From Pseudomonas weihenstephanensis (GTDB lineage: Bacteria; Pseudomonadota; Gammaproteobacteria; Pseudomonadales; Pseudomonadaceae): DNA of 64,000 nt. Both the position numbers and the translations under genes were made by a program. The stretch is from NCBI RefSeq assembly GCF_001043055.1, contig NZ_JYLF01000005.1, positions 186,001 through 250,000 on the forward strand, written 5' to 3'. This document shows positions 8,264 to 15,997 of the stretch, in pieces. Each line of letters opens with the position of its first letter. Positions within the stretch are counted from its first letter, which is position 1. The notes under the pieces were generated by a model. It did not search any database. It was not told the origin of the DNA and saw only the letters and a program-made list of their open reading frames with translations.

Positions 8264-8769
8264 GGCAGATCCTGCGGTGCGACCGACTCTTCGTCGTTGA
8301 CGCTGATCAGCAACGAGCCCGGCGGCTCATCGGGCCACGGCCATACCTGTTCACCGAGGAATACCGTCTGCGTCCACTCCACCAGCCACACGGTGTAGCC
8401 GTCCAGATCAGGGCGCGTCCAGTCCTGGCTCGACCGCTGGAACTCGGCCGTTTCAACTGCCAAGCCCCACGATTGGCCACGCAACAGCACCGCCAGTTGC
8501 GTGGCCAGGTGCACGGCTTGCGGGTAGTGGTCGGCACGGATCACGTCGACAATCACCCGCGCTTCAAAGGTGAGGGTCAGGGTGGTTTCACCGGTGCCGA
8601 TGTCAGTACCGGGCTCGAACTCGGCAATGTCGAGAAACACCGCCGGGAGCGGGATGTGCTGCTGGATGTCCGGCCAGAAGCTGACCAGTTGCACACCCGG
8701 CAAGTGCTGCTGGAGGTGCTGCTCGATGGCCTGATACAGCAGGTCGAGACTAAACGGCTGCTCAGACAC
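8260..8769 (-). CDS. Phage tail completion / terminator-type protein
   Basis: A 169-residue protein ([20 protein letters not shown] ... [20 protein letters not shown]) lying between the gpZ-like joiner and gpV. The alternating helix-strand pattern and the position fit the phage tail terminator or completion proteins that cap the tube and connect it to the head. I cannot distinguish lambda gpU-like from P2 gpR-like. It overlaps both neighbours by a few bases. Confidence 0.6.
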   Translation of the reverse strand: MSEQPFSLDLLYQAIEQHLQQHLPGVQLVSFWPDIQQHIPLPAVFLDIAEFEPGTDIGTGETTLTLTFEARVIVDVIRADHYPQAVHLATQLAVLLRGQSWGLAVETAEFQRSSQDWTRPDLDGYTVWLVEWTQTVFLGEQVWPWPDEPPGSLLISVNDEESVAPQDLP

Positions 8770-9427
8770 GGCGCGTCCCCTTCAAGTATTTTTGCAGTTC
8801 GAAGTTCATCTCTTGTTTGAGGACGTGCATCAAGCGTTCGTCGGCCTTGCGGCTCCAGGCGTCGAAGTGGGGGCGCACGGCGTCCAGTGAGATTTTGGCT
8901 TTGGCCAGCGGGAAGCGGTCACTGTTTTCACCGACAAAACCGGAGCTACCCCCGGTACGGGATGAGACCTCGCTATCAGGATAATCAGCCGGGTTGAAGT
9001 GCTTGCTCGCAGTACGAATCCACACGTCAGCCTGATTGCCATACACCTTCTTATAGAAAGCCCCCTGATAACGCCGCCCCGCCACCGACACGCCCGCCTT
9101 GGTCTGACGGGCGCGCCCTGCCCGGCTGGCTTCCAGCGGGTTAATGCCGAACCACAATTTGCCGCGCATTGAGCCGCCTTTCACCGGGTAAGTGATCAAA
9201 CGCTGCCGCACGGCTCTCACTGCAATTTTTTCTTGCTTGCCCACATCACTGGCGATTTTTCCGCGTAACCAACGCAGTGTTTTGTTGATCGCCCGGCGCT
9301 GGGCTATGGCGGCAGCCTTGGGCACCAGGATGGCCAAGTCTGCAAACGCTTTCAGATCCTCAGCCGAGGCCTGGATGTGGAGCATGCCGCTGCTCTTTTT
9401 GACTTCGCTGAAACTGCCGATGCTCAT
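8762..9427 (-). CDS. Minor tail protein Z-like head-tail joiner
   Basis: A 221-residue, strongly basic protein with the lambda gpZ (Minor_tail_Z) pattern: AIAQRRAINKTLRWLRGKIA near residue 45, VRAVRQRLITYPVKGGSMRG near 75 and GAFYKKVYGNQADVWIRTAS near 125. In lambda gpZ is needed for correct tail completion and DNA positioning. Here it is paired with a P2-type tail, one more sign of module mixing at the head-tail interface. Confidence 0.75.
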   Translation of the reverse strand: MSIGSFSEVKKSSGMLHIQASAEDLKAFADLAILVPKAAAIAQRRAINKTLRWLRGKIASDVGKQEKIAVRAVRQRLITYPVKGGSMRGKLWFGINPLEASRAGRARQTKAGVSVAGRRYQGAFYKKVYGNQADVWIRTASKHFNPADYPDSEVSSRTGGSSGFVGENSDRFPLAKAKISLDAVRPHFDAWSRKADERLMHVLKQEMNFELQKYLKGTRRV

Positions 9428-9744
9428 GCACGTTTCCTCAAGATCAGCGACACCAGCCCGTCGCCGCTGGGTTCCAGTTGCAACAGGTCGTAATCACCGC
9501 CGCCGTCCAGTTCAGGCACGTCGATGGTGACTTTTAGCCCTTTGCTCAGCCCGTCTGAATCCGCCACCCGCACCACAAAGTGTGGCTCACGAATGGCCGT
9601 ATTTAGGCGACCGACCTGCGGCTGTTTCCACGGTGCAGAGAACATCCCCAGCACCGGCTCGGCGCGGCCTTCGATGTGGCCAGTGTCGGCCAGCACGTCG
9701 AAGATCACGCTGTCGATGTCGGCCGCCAGATCGCGGATGCCCAC
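9424..9744 (-). CDS. Head-tail joining protein (gpFII / ATP-binding-sugar-transporter-like)
   Basis: A 106-residue protein, MGIRDLAADIDSVIFDVLAD ... LEPSGDGLVSLILRKRA, starting with GTG at 9744 immediately after the capsid stop (9747-9749). I choose this start because the frame further upstream only shadows the capsid gene. The VIFDVLAD core and the YDLLQLEPSGDGLVSL ending resemble small head-tail attachment proteins placed after the capsid gene in lambda-type heads. Confidence 0.65.
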   Translation of the reverse strand: MGIRDLAADIDSVIFDVLADTGHIEGRAEPVLGMFSAPWKQPQVGRLNTAIREPHFVVRVADSDGLSKGLKVTIDVPELDGGGDYDLLQLEPSGDGLVSLILRKRA

Positions 9745-9746
9745 GC

Positions 9747-10742
9747 TTACAGCTCCAGCAGGATCTGCGCACGCGGTCGGGTGCAGATGTGCAGCGGGTT
9801 GGACTGCGCTTCGCCGGCCATGCCTTTGTTGAACGGCATCGGCTCGATCTTGCTGTAGTACGGGATGCCTTGGGTGTTGACCGTTTCCATGTAATCGGCC
9901 GGGGCGAAGGCCGAGATGTACAGATCGGGCACGCCTTCGGGAACGAGCAGGGCTTTGTCGTCGTGGACGAATGCAACGCTTCCGATCTTGCCGCGATAGC
10001 GTTCCCAGACAATGCCGCCATACTCGAAACTCTCGCGGGCATCGCCGCGCAGAGCAGCCGCTTGTGCCGAGCTGAGATAGGTAGCCTTGATTTCCTGAAG
10101 GCCCATCAATGTGTTCCAAAAGTTTTTGCCGCAGAACGCCCGTGCGCCGGTGCTGGTAACACTGCCAAGCGCATCCTCCTGCAGATCCAGGGCTATACCG
10201 CAGTTGACGCGAAAGTCGGTGCCAGCCTTGGTCATGCCCATCGACATACGTTGTCGGTCAACACCAAATCGTTTGTACAGATCAATCAGCACGGTCTTGC
10301 CGTCCGCGTCGAGGATCTGGCCATTCAAGGCACCGGCTCGCTGGAATTCATGGGTGACGTCCAACTGGCGACGGGCTTTCAACAGTCGCGCATTGACCAC
10401 GTCCTGCACGGCCTGCAACTCACTGCGAGTACCGAAGGCGCGGATGCCCTGAATCTCATCGGCCTTGATGGTGAAGCGTTCCGGCAGGTGCACAGTGTTG
10501 AACGGGATCAGCGTGCGTTTGCTCGCGCCGACGATCAGACCTGAAGTGCCGCGCTCACCGGCCGGCACCAGGGCCAGAGTGTCGCCGTCCTTCTCGATCT
10601 GCACGGTCAGGGTAGTGATGCCTTCTTCCTGAAACAGGCCAAGACTGCTCAGGCGCCCGGGTTGGTACGGTTGTTCGTTGATGGCAGCGGTCAGCGACGA
10701 AACAGAAAACGCTTCGTCGTCAAAGATGGCGATGTCGGCCAT
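9747..10742 (-). CDS. Phage major capsid protein (lambda gpE-like)
   Basis: A 331-residue protein starting MADIAIFDDEAFSVSSLTAA at 10742 with a GGAG site (TTGCCTGGAGATTTCTCA). It has the lambda gpE family pattern: VPAGERGTSGLIVGASKRTL, FNTVHLPERFTIKADEIQGI, a central NFWNTLMGLQEIKATYLSSA and a C-terminal YYSKIEPMPFNKGMAGEAQS with NPLHICTRPRAQILLEL. It builds the HK97-fold icosahedral head. In lambda it follows directly after the decoration protein, but here 1.5 kb with a transporter gene intervene. A strong intrinsic terminator lies only about 15 bp before its ribosome site. Confidence 0.92.
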   Translation of the reverse strand: MADIAIFDDEAFSVSSLTAAINEQPYQPGRLSSLGLFQEEGITTLTVQIEKDGDTLALVPAGERGTSGLIVGASKRTLIPFNTVHLPERFTIKADEIQGIRAFGTRSELQAVQDVVNARLLKARRQLDVTHEFQRAGALNGQILDADGKTVLIDLYKRFGVDRQRMSMGMTKAGTDFRVNCGIALDLQEDALGSVTSTGARAFCGKNFWNTLMGLQEIKATYLSSAQAAALRGDARESFEYGGIVWERYRGKIGSVAFVHDDKALLVPEGVPDLYISAFAPADYMETVNTQGIPYYSKIEPMPFNKGMAGEAQSNPLHICTRPRAQILLEL

Positions 10743-10758
10743 TGAGAAATCTCCAGGC

Positions 10759-10785
10759 AATAAAAACCCCGCTCGAGGCGGGGTT
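10759..10785 (-). terminator. Intrinsic terminator before the capsid gene
   Basis: On the minus strand AACCCCGC-CTCGA-GCGGGGTT is followed by TTTATTGCC. The G+C-rich stem and T-tract are textbook. It would end the transporter transcript, but it would also block late transcription into the capsid unless RNA polymerase is antiterminated or the capsid has its own promoter. Confidence 0.75.
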
Positions 10786-10861
10786 CAATAAAAGGGGCGG
10801 CGATCGGTCTACTGCCGTTCCCAGTAGGTAACTCCGAACAACTGCTCGGAGGTTTGAGGGC

Positions 10862-11950
10862 TTAGGAAACAGCTTCCAACGCAGCTTTCTGCGCCTTGGC
10901 AATGGAACGGCTGCGTAGCCAATTGAAGCAAATAGAGAGGATCAAGGCGAAACCGACGTAGCCCAGCAGTGGGTAGACAGTGCCTACCAGCTTGCTGAAG
11001 CCACCCAGGCTCAAGGCCAGACCTATGCATACCGAGACTGCGCTAATCACCTTGAAGCGTTTAGTTTCAGGCTTGGCGAAGCGGGCACTGAAAGCAAAGA
11101 ACATCCCCACTGCCGTGCTATAGACCATGCAAACCAATGCCAACGACATAACCACCGAAAGAATCGGCGAGATACGTTCTGCGAGTGCCAGGGAGGGCAT
11201 TTCGATGCCTTGCAATTGGTTGATGTTGGCGAACAGGCCAATGTTCAACAGCAGAATCAACGCACCCAGACCGAGACCACCGAGTACGCCACCGATTGCG
11301 GCGGCTTTGGGTTGCTTGGTCATGCCACCAATGACAGCCAGCATCGGGAACCCTACAGCGATGTTGAAAGATGCATACAGCAAGGCTCCCACAAACCAGT
11401 TGCCAGTAACCGTTTCGTTGTTCTCACGAGCAACTGCGTCGAGGGTCTCGATTGGGGCGTTGTAACTGAAGATCGAGTAAGTGGTGATGATAAGCACCAT
11501 CGCCAGCAGGAAAGGCATTACCGCACTTATCAAGTCGATGATGCGCTTCACGTTCATGCACAGCGTAGCGATCACCAATACCGTCATGAGTACGCCGCCG
11601 AACAAGGGAGGTAGATCGTACTGCTGAGCAAAGATCGAACCGCTGCCGGCCAGCATCACTACGCCGACACCGTAGAGGAAGAAAGACAACACCACATCAA
11701 CGACCAGACCGATGCGGGCACCGAATAGAATGTAGAGAACTTCCTTGTGCGAGCTCGCTTGCATCTTCGAACTGACCCGAGCGATCTGCATGCCGAGGAA
11801 AGCAAACATCAGACCGCTTACCAGCGTGCCGACAATGCCTATAAGCCCATAGCCAGTGAAAAACTGGAGTACCTCCTGGCCGGAAGCAAAACCACCACCA
11901 ATAACGACGGACATGTAAGCAAGGGCAATCTGGATCGATTGTTTATTCAT
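10862..11950 (-). CDS. YkvI-family integral membrane transporter (moron in the head module)
   Basis: A 362-residue protein with about ten hydrophobic segments, starting MNKQSIQIALAYMSVVIGGG followed by FASGQEVLQFF. The GGGFASGQEV motif in the first membrane segment is characteristic of the YkvI/YkvI-like membrane protein family, distantly of the APC/LeuT transporter fold; the substrate is unknown. The ATG at 11950 is preferred; upstream codons lack transporter character. It has no role in virion assembly, yet it sits between decoration protein and capsid on the same strand, with a structured leader upstream and a terminator downstream. This is the moron architecture, so I infer lysogenic expression with benefit to the host. 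Confidence 0.8.
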   Translation of the reverse strand: MNKQSIQIALAYMSVVIGGGFASGQEVLQFFTGYGLIGIVGTLVSGLMFAFLGMQIARVSSKMQASSHKEVLYILFGARIGLVVDVVLSFFLYGVGVVMLAGSGSIFAQQYDLPPLFGGVLMTVLVIATLCMNVKRIIDLISAVMPFLLAMVLIITTYSIFSYNAPIETLDAVARENNETVTGNWFVGALLYASFNIAVGFPMLAVIGGMTKQPKAAAIGGVLGGLGLGALILLLNIGLFANINQLQGIEMPSLALAERISPILSVVMSLALVCMVYSTAVGMFFAFSARFAKPETKRFKVISAVSVCIGLALSLGGFSKLVGTVYPLLGYVGFALILSICFNWLRSRSIAKAQKAALEAVS

Positions 11951-12264
11951 TAAACTATTTCTCATTCTTAGACTTATTAGATGCATGGGAATAGAGATGC
12001 AGTGCCGGCCTCTCCTTCCCATGGGGCTACTCACTCTTGGGCAGCACCGCAAATCACTCCGATTTTTAGTGCTGCCCAAGGTTACGGACGCCGCCCGCAG
12101 TATAGGAATTGTCTGCCAGCTTTTTTCACCATATAAACCGATAAATCCAGTGATAAGCATTCGTTAAAAAACGTTTGGCATCATTAATCTCTCAAATATG
12201 GGAATAATGACCGCACAATCACCGGAAACATTCTGAAACAAGTCGCGATTAATAAATCAAGTAC
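11951..12264 (-). promoter_or_regulatory. A+T-rich leader region of the YkvI gene with promoter-like hexamers
   Basis: These 314 bases hold no gene. They are A+T-rich compared with the flanking head genes. On the minus strand a TATACT hexamer (12099-12104) and several TTATAT/TTTATC stretches could give promoters, but I find no clean -35/-10 pair. A strong inverted repeat lies downstream of the TATACT. Confidence 0.4.
12036..12080 (-). repeat. 12-bp perfect inverted repeat in the YkvI leader
   Basis: CTTGGGCAGCAC (12036-12047) and GTGCTGCCCAAG (12069-12080) pair perfectly around a 21-nt loop. The loop contains a smaller AAATC/GATTT hairpin. There is no T-tract, so it is more likely an RNA leader structure or a trace of the insertion end than a terminator. 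Confidence 0.7.
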
Positions 12265-12609
12265 TTAGCGCACGATCACAAAATGCTCGCCCAGCGACTT
12301 TTCGCCCTCGGGGTCGAGGCCGGTCAGGTGCGCTTCACTGACTTCGGCCAAGCGCACCACCGCACGGCCACGCCGTACGATGTCGGACTCGCCCAGCGGG
12401 CCATACAAAATGGCGACAGCGGTCTGGCTGCCGTCTTCGGCAGTCGGCACGTACGGCGCGAACTCGCCCGAGGCCGTAACCAGACCCAGCACTTGGCCGG
12501 GGTTCAGGGCCGGGCCAGCGGCCACGTTTATGGCTTCGCGCGAGATGTTGCCCGCGCCTTCGGAGAGCAAGAATTCGCCCGCGTGAATCGGCTCGTGTTT
12601 GATGGTCAT
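12265..12609 (-). CDS. Phage head decoration protein (gpD-like)
   Basis: A 114-residue protein, MTIKHEPIHAGEFLLSEGAG ... LAEVSEAHLTGLDPEGEKSL, with the HDPD/gpD pattern including PALNPGQVLGLVTASGEF and VAILYGPL. Decoration proteins bind the expanded capsid at the three-fold sites and stabilise it. It overlaps the stop of the protease gene (ATGA). In related phages the capsid gene would follow at once; here the transporter insertion intervenes. Confidence 0.9.
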   Translation of the reverse strand: MTIKHEPIHAGEFLLSEGAGNISREAINVAAGPALNPGQVLGLVTASGEFAPYVPTAEDGSQTAVAILYGPLGESDIVRRGRAVVRLAEVSEAHLTGLDPEGEKSLGEHFVIVR

Positions 12610-13727
12610 GCTTTTACCCCTGTCTGGGCGGCGCGACGGGCCGCGTAGATCGCGTTGGTGTCAGGTTGTTTGGCCTGGGTTTTGGGCGCCGGGTCGTCGT
12701 TGATCGGCAGGCTGTTGTCGATCTCAAACCCGCCGCCACTGACCAGCTTGTCGAACAGACGACCGCGCACCGCTTCGGCGGTCAGCCCGGACGCCACGAA
12801 CTGTTGAGTGAACTCCGGCAGCCGCGCCGCCACGCACAGGTCGCGCACGGCCTTGGCGTTGCTGATTGCGGCATTGACCGTGGCTTCGTCGACCAGCTTG
12901 GTGGTGTTGATGATGGGTTCGATCAGGTTGCTGATGCCGGCGGTGTTGCAGCTCTGGGTGATCAACAAAGCCAATGCGGCCGAGTCAACGATGGGCGGTT
13001 TTCCGGGTTCTGGTTCAGGCTCCGGTTCTGGCGGCTGTTCTGGCGGTTCCTCCAACTGAGCCAACAAGGCTTGCGGCGCATGCTGATAACGCTGCAATGC
13101 GCCGCCCTGCCCCAGACAAGCTTTGACGGTGACGCCCTCGCCCACTTCATCGGCCAGCCCCAAGGCCACCGCTTCACTTGCGGTGAGCCACGTTTCGGCA
13201 TTAACCAAGCGCCGTAGCTCGACCTCGTCGATGTTGGGCGACTTGGCCTTGTAGGCGGCGATGATGACTTCCAGCGCCTGATCCAGGGCGGTGGCGACCT
13301 TGCGCAAATCCTCGGCATCGCCTGCCGCGTAGGTCCACGGGTTGTGGATCATCAGCATGGCATTGGAAGCGATCACCACCTTGTGTGCGCCACACACCGC
13401 GACACTGGCCGCGCTGGCTGCCAGCGCATCGACACGCCCGGTGCAGCGCTCGCCCAACCGCGACAGCGCGTTGTGAATCGCCAGGCCGTCGAACAGGTCG
13501 CCGCCGATGCTGTTAAAGGCCACGACGATGGGCGACACACCGTCATCGAGCGCCGCCAGATCGCGCACAAACTGGTTGGCGGTGATGCCCCAGGTGCCGA
13601 TCTCGCCATAAACGTAGACCTCGATGCTGCGGGCTTCGGCCTCGCCACTGGCCTTGAGGCTGTACCAGTGTTTGTCCTGCGGCAGCGGTGGGTCACCGGC
13701 CTTGTTGAAAATGCGTAGCCTGTTCAT
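12606..13727 (-). CDS. Head maturation protease, ClpP-type
   Basis: A 373-residue protein. Residues 30-200 are a ClpP/S14-type domain: IEVYVYGEIGTWGITANQFV, FNSIGGDLFDGLAIHNALSR, the nucleophile region LAASAASVAVCGAH and the His region MLMIHNPWTYAAGD. A Pro/Glu-rich linker (EEPPEQPPEPEPEPEPGKPP) joins a C-terminal helical domain that probably acts as scaffold, as in lambda C/Nu3. The protease trims portal and scaffold during prohead maturation. Start and stop overlap the portal and decoration genes. Confidence 0.9.
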   Translation of the reverse strand: MNRLRIFNKAGDPPLPQDKHWYSLKASGEAEARSIEVYVYGEIGTWGITANQFVRDLAALDDGVSPIVVAFNSIGGDLFDGLAIHNALSRLGERCTGRVDALAASAASVAVCGAHKVVIASNAMLMIHNPWTYAAGDAEDLRKVATALDQALEVIIAAYKAKSPNIDEVELRRLVNAETWLTASEAVALGLADEVGEGVTVKACLGQGGALQRYQHAPQALLAQLEEPPEQPPEPEPEPEPGKPPIVDSAALALLITQSCNTAGISNLIEPIINTTKLVDEATVNAAISNAKAVRDLCVAARLPEFTQQFVASGLTAEAVRGRLFDKLVSGGGFEIDNSLPINDDPAPKTQAKQPDTNAIYAARRAAQTGVKA

Positions 13728-15208
13728 GGCGTCTCCTTGTCGGCCGGTTCGGTGGGCAGCTCGACGAGCGTTTTGTAATTGAGGCCCAGCTCGCGGGCGC
13801 GTTTTTGGTCAGCGGCGTTTTCTTCGTCGACGGTTTCGGCGTCGTAGCCCTGACGCAGGACCATTTCGCTACGGGAGTTGAAGCCCGCGTTGACTTCCAT
13901 CATTCGCGCCTGAATGTCTTGCACCGGCTGGATGTAGGCCCAGCCTTGCGGCACCCAACGGGTGCGCAGGTATTCGCGGCGCCGTTGCGCGTAGTCGACA
14001 AGCGTCAGGCGCCCGGCGAGCACGGCCATGTCCAGCCACGCAGCCCGCACCGGGCGGCAGAGTTGGTGCACGTACACGCCGAATTGGAGCTGCTCCAGGC
14101 GACGGCGGAACTCGTTGAGCACCACCCGTAACGCCCGGTCATTAACCTCGCGCATGTCGCCGGTTAGAATTTCGTACGGCGTGCCGGTCCCGGCGGCTGC
14201 GGCCATCAGTTGTTGGCGCATAAAGTCCGGGTAGTTGTTGCCCGCGTCCGGTGGTTTGGAGAACTCCACCTCTTCGCCCGGCCCCAGTTCCTGCATGGTG
14301 CCGGGCTCCAGCGCGACCATCGGGGTGAAGCCATCGCGGTCTTCGGTTAGCAGCTGGCCGGTGACTGGGTCGCGCGGTTGTTGCGAGGCTTCGGGCGGTG
14401 GCCGCGAGATGAAGCCAGCGAACAGATTGGCCACCTCTTGGCGAAACAGTACCGCGTCGTCGTAATTGTCGAGACTGCGCAGGCGTTTGAGCACCGGCGC
14501 CAAACGCGGCACCCCGCGCAACTGGCCGGGCTCGACCGGTTCGAAGATGTGCAGCACCTGCTCGGCCGGGACGCGCACCAGTTGGTTGTAACAGGCGTTA
14601 AGCGACGAGGCATCGCGTGGGTGGACGCGGTACATGTGATACGCCACGCGCTTGTGCGCCGGATTGAACTCGATACCGGCGCGGATACTGTTGCCGTTTT
14701 TGCATGGTTCGAATTTGTCGTGCGGTACAAACTCCGGGGCCAGCACCTGGAGCTGCAACGGCACTGCCAGATCCTCGTCCAGACCGCGAGGCCGCAGGCG
14801 CACAAAACACTCACCGGCCGTTTCCACGGTGCGGGCAATCAGCGCCTGCTGGCCGTAGAAGTCGGTCAGGCCATCGGCGTCTGATTCGTCGACCCAGTCG
14901 TCCCACAGGTCTTGTTGACGTTTGCGCAGGGCGTCGTCTTCAGTTTTGGGCCGAGGGGTGATGCCGGTACCGATCAGGTTGCTGACGCGTTTGTCGATGA
15001 CGTTAAACGCGTACGGATCGTTGCGCACCGCCGAGCGCGAACGGGCACGCAAGTTGCGCAAGGCCGGAGTGTTGAGGCTGTTGATGCCGATGTCCGGCGC
15101 GTCCCAACTGGCCGAGCGCCTGCCCTCACCGGCCCCTTCGTAACTGGCTTTGATCCGCTCGGGCAACAGGAAGCCGTTGCGGGTCAGGGTTGGATACTGG
15201 CGCGCCAT
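13724..15208 (-). CDS. Phage portal protein (lambda gpB-like)
   Basis: A 494-residue portal with the lambda family pattern: YEGAGEGRRSASWDAPDIGI, LRARSRSAVRNDPYAFNVID, NLIGTGITPRPK, VPAEQVLHIFEPVEPGQLRG and a C-terminal LAGRLTLVDYAQRRREYLRT with RWVPQGWAYIQPVQDIQ. The dodecameric portal is the DNA entry channel and the docking site for terminase. It starts at 15208, adjacent to the gpW-like stop, and overlaps the protease start. Confidence 0.93.
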   Translation of the reverse strand: MARQYPTLTRNGFLLPERIKASYEGAGEGRRSASWDAPDIGINSLNTPALRNLRARSRSAVRNDPYAFNVIDKRVSNLIGTGITPRPKTEDDALRKRQQDLWDDWVDESDADGLTDFYGQQALIARTVETAGECFVRLRPRGLDEDLAVPLQLQVLAPEFVPHDKFEPCKNGNSIRAGIEFNPAHKRVAYHMYRVHPRDASSLNACYNQLVRVPAEQVLHIFEPVEPGQLRGVPRLAPVLKRLRSLDNYDDAVLFRQEVANLFAGFISRPPPEASQQPRDPVTGQLLTEDRDGFTPMVALEPGTMQELGPGEEVEFSKPPDAGNNYPDFMRQQLMAAAAGTGTPYEILTGDMREVNDRALRVVLNEFRRRLEQLQFGVYVHQLCRPVRAAWLDMAVLAGRLTLVDYAQRRREYLRTRWVPQGWAYIQPVQDIQARMMEVNAGFNSRSEMVLRQGYDAETVDEENAADQKRARELGLNYKTLVELPTEPADKETP

Positions 15209-15415
15209 TTAAAGCCCCTTGCCTGCGTGATACAGCCGGATCACCCGCGAGCGCGGCCCCGTGGCGGCGACCAGCGAACTGCGGATTTGGTCGCGCGCCT
15301 TGAGCAGCTCATCAACCGTGCGGTACTCCACGGTGCGGTCGGCGTAGCGCACGGTTTTCTCGCCACGCGCGATGGCCGACTCAACGGCGTCGAGGTGCTT
15401 TTGGGTAAAGGACAT
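15209..15415 (-). CDS. gpW-like head-to-tail joining protein
   Basis: A 68-residue protein, MSFTQKHLDAVESAIARGEK ... YRTVDELLKARDQIRSSL, matching the lambda gpW fold (two helices and a hairpin, about 68 residues). It binds the portal after packaging and is required for tail attachment. Its gene is directly before the portal gene, as in lambda, with stop and start codons adjacent. Confidence 0.88.
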   Translation of the reverse strand: MSFTQKHLDAVESAIARGEKTVRYADRTVEYRTVDELLKARDQIRSSLVAATGPRSRVIRLYHAGKGL

Positions 15416-15551
15416 AGGGGCTGCTCTTGGGTTGAGGTGACGCGGGCTGGTATATGGGACACAGTAGGGCCGAGTTGGCTGAACCGGCTACGATTCAGTC
15501 AGCGCTTTGACCTTCTTCATGCTCAGCACTTTTTGATCGGAGTTTTGCGAC

Positions 15552-15995
15552 ATGTCAGTTTCCAATCTCGATAAATTCAACGACCTGACTGGCAAAGTTT
15601 TTGATGAGCTGTATACCCACTTTCCAATGCCCTGTGACTTGATCGCCGCCAAACTCATGACACCCGCCTCGTGCGCAGCAGACGAGGATGATTGCCTGCT
15701 GGAACTGGCGGACCACGACGCACAATTCTTCCTGGCTACGGTCCGCTGGCTGATCGGCTCCGGTTTTTTGAGCGGCGAAGTCATCCCCACGGCCCAAGTG
15801 ACAGGGGCAGTGCTGACGGTCAAAGGGTTTGAGGTGCTCAAAGCCATGCCGCACTGCCTCACCCACGGCCACTCAATCCGCGAGCGGATCGCAGAAACCA
15901 TGAAAGAAGGCAGCAAGGAAACGCTCAAAAGCCTGCTGGCCGAAGAAATCGCCGTCGGCGCCAAGCTCATCACACCCGTGATCGAGATCCTTTAA
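15552..15995 (+). CDS. Opposite-strand moron protein, winged-helix-like
   Basis: A 147-residue soluble protein on the plus strand inside an otherwise leftward late operon. It has a helical N-terminus (LDKFNDLTGKVFDELYTHFP), an acidic middle, then FLATVRWLIGSGFLSGEVIP and AVLTVKGFEVLKAMPHCL. The last two segments look like the recognition helix and wing of a winged-helix fold followed by the LTxKGxEVLK motif of small bacterial proteins of unknown function. The C-terminal helix carries ESLLAEEIAVGAKLITPVIEIL-type hydrophobic periodicity. Its start lies 136 bp from the gpW-like gene and its stop abuts the terminase stop. It is probably expressed in the lysogen; anti-defence or superinfection roles are only possibilities. 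Confidence 0.65.
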   Translation: MSVSNLDKFNDLTGKVFDELYTHFPMPCDLIAAKLMTPASCAADEDDCLLELADHDAQFFLATVRWLIGSGFLSGEVIPTAQVTGAVLTVKGFEVLKAMPHCLTHGHSIRERIAETMKEGSKETLKSLLAEEIAVGAKLITPVIEIL

Positions 15996-15997
15996 TT

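Noticed and set aside
12036..12080. Intrinsic terminator after the decoration gene
   Set aside because: The stem is perfect but no T-tract follows in either direction and it lies nearly 200 bp from the decoration gene stop.
15552..15995. Anti-CRISPR protein
   Set aside because: The position would fit, but I recognise no known Acr family and no Aca-type regulator follows, so I leave it as an unassigned moron.
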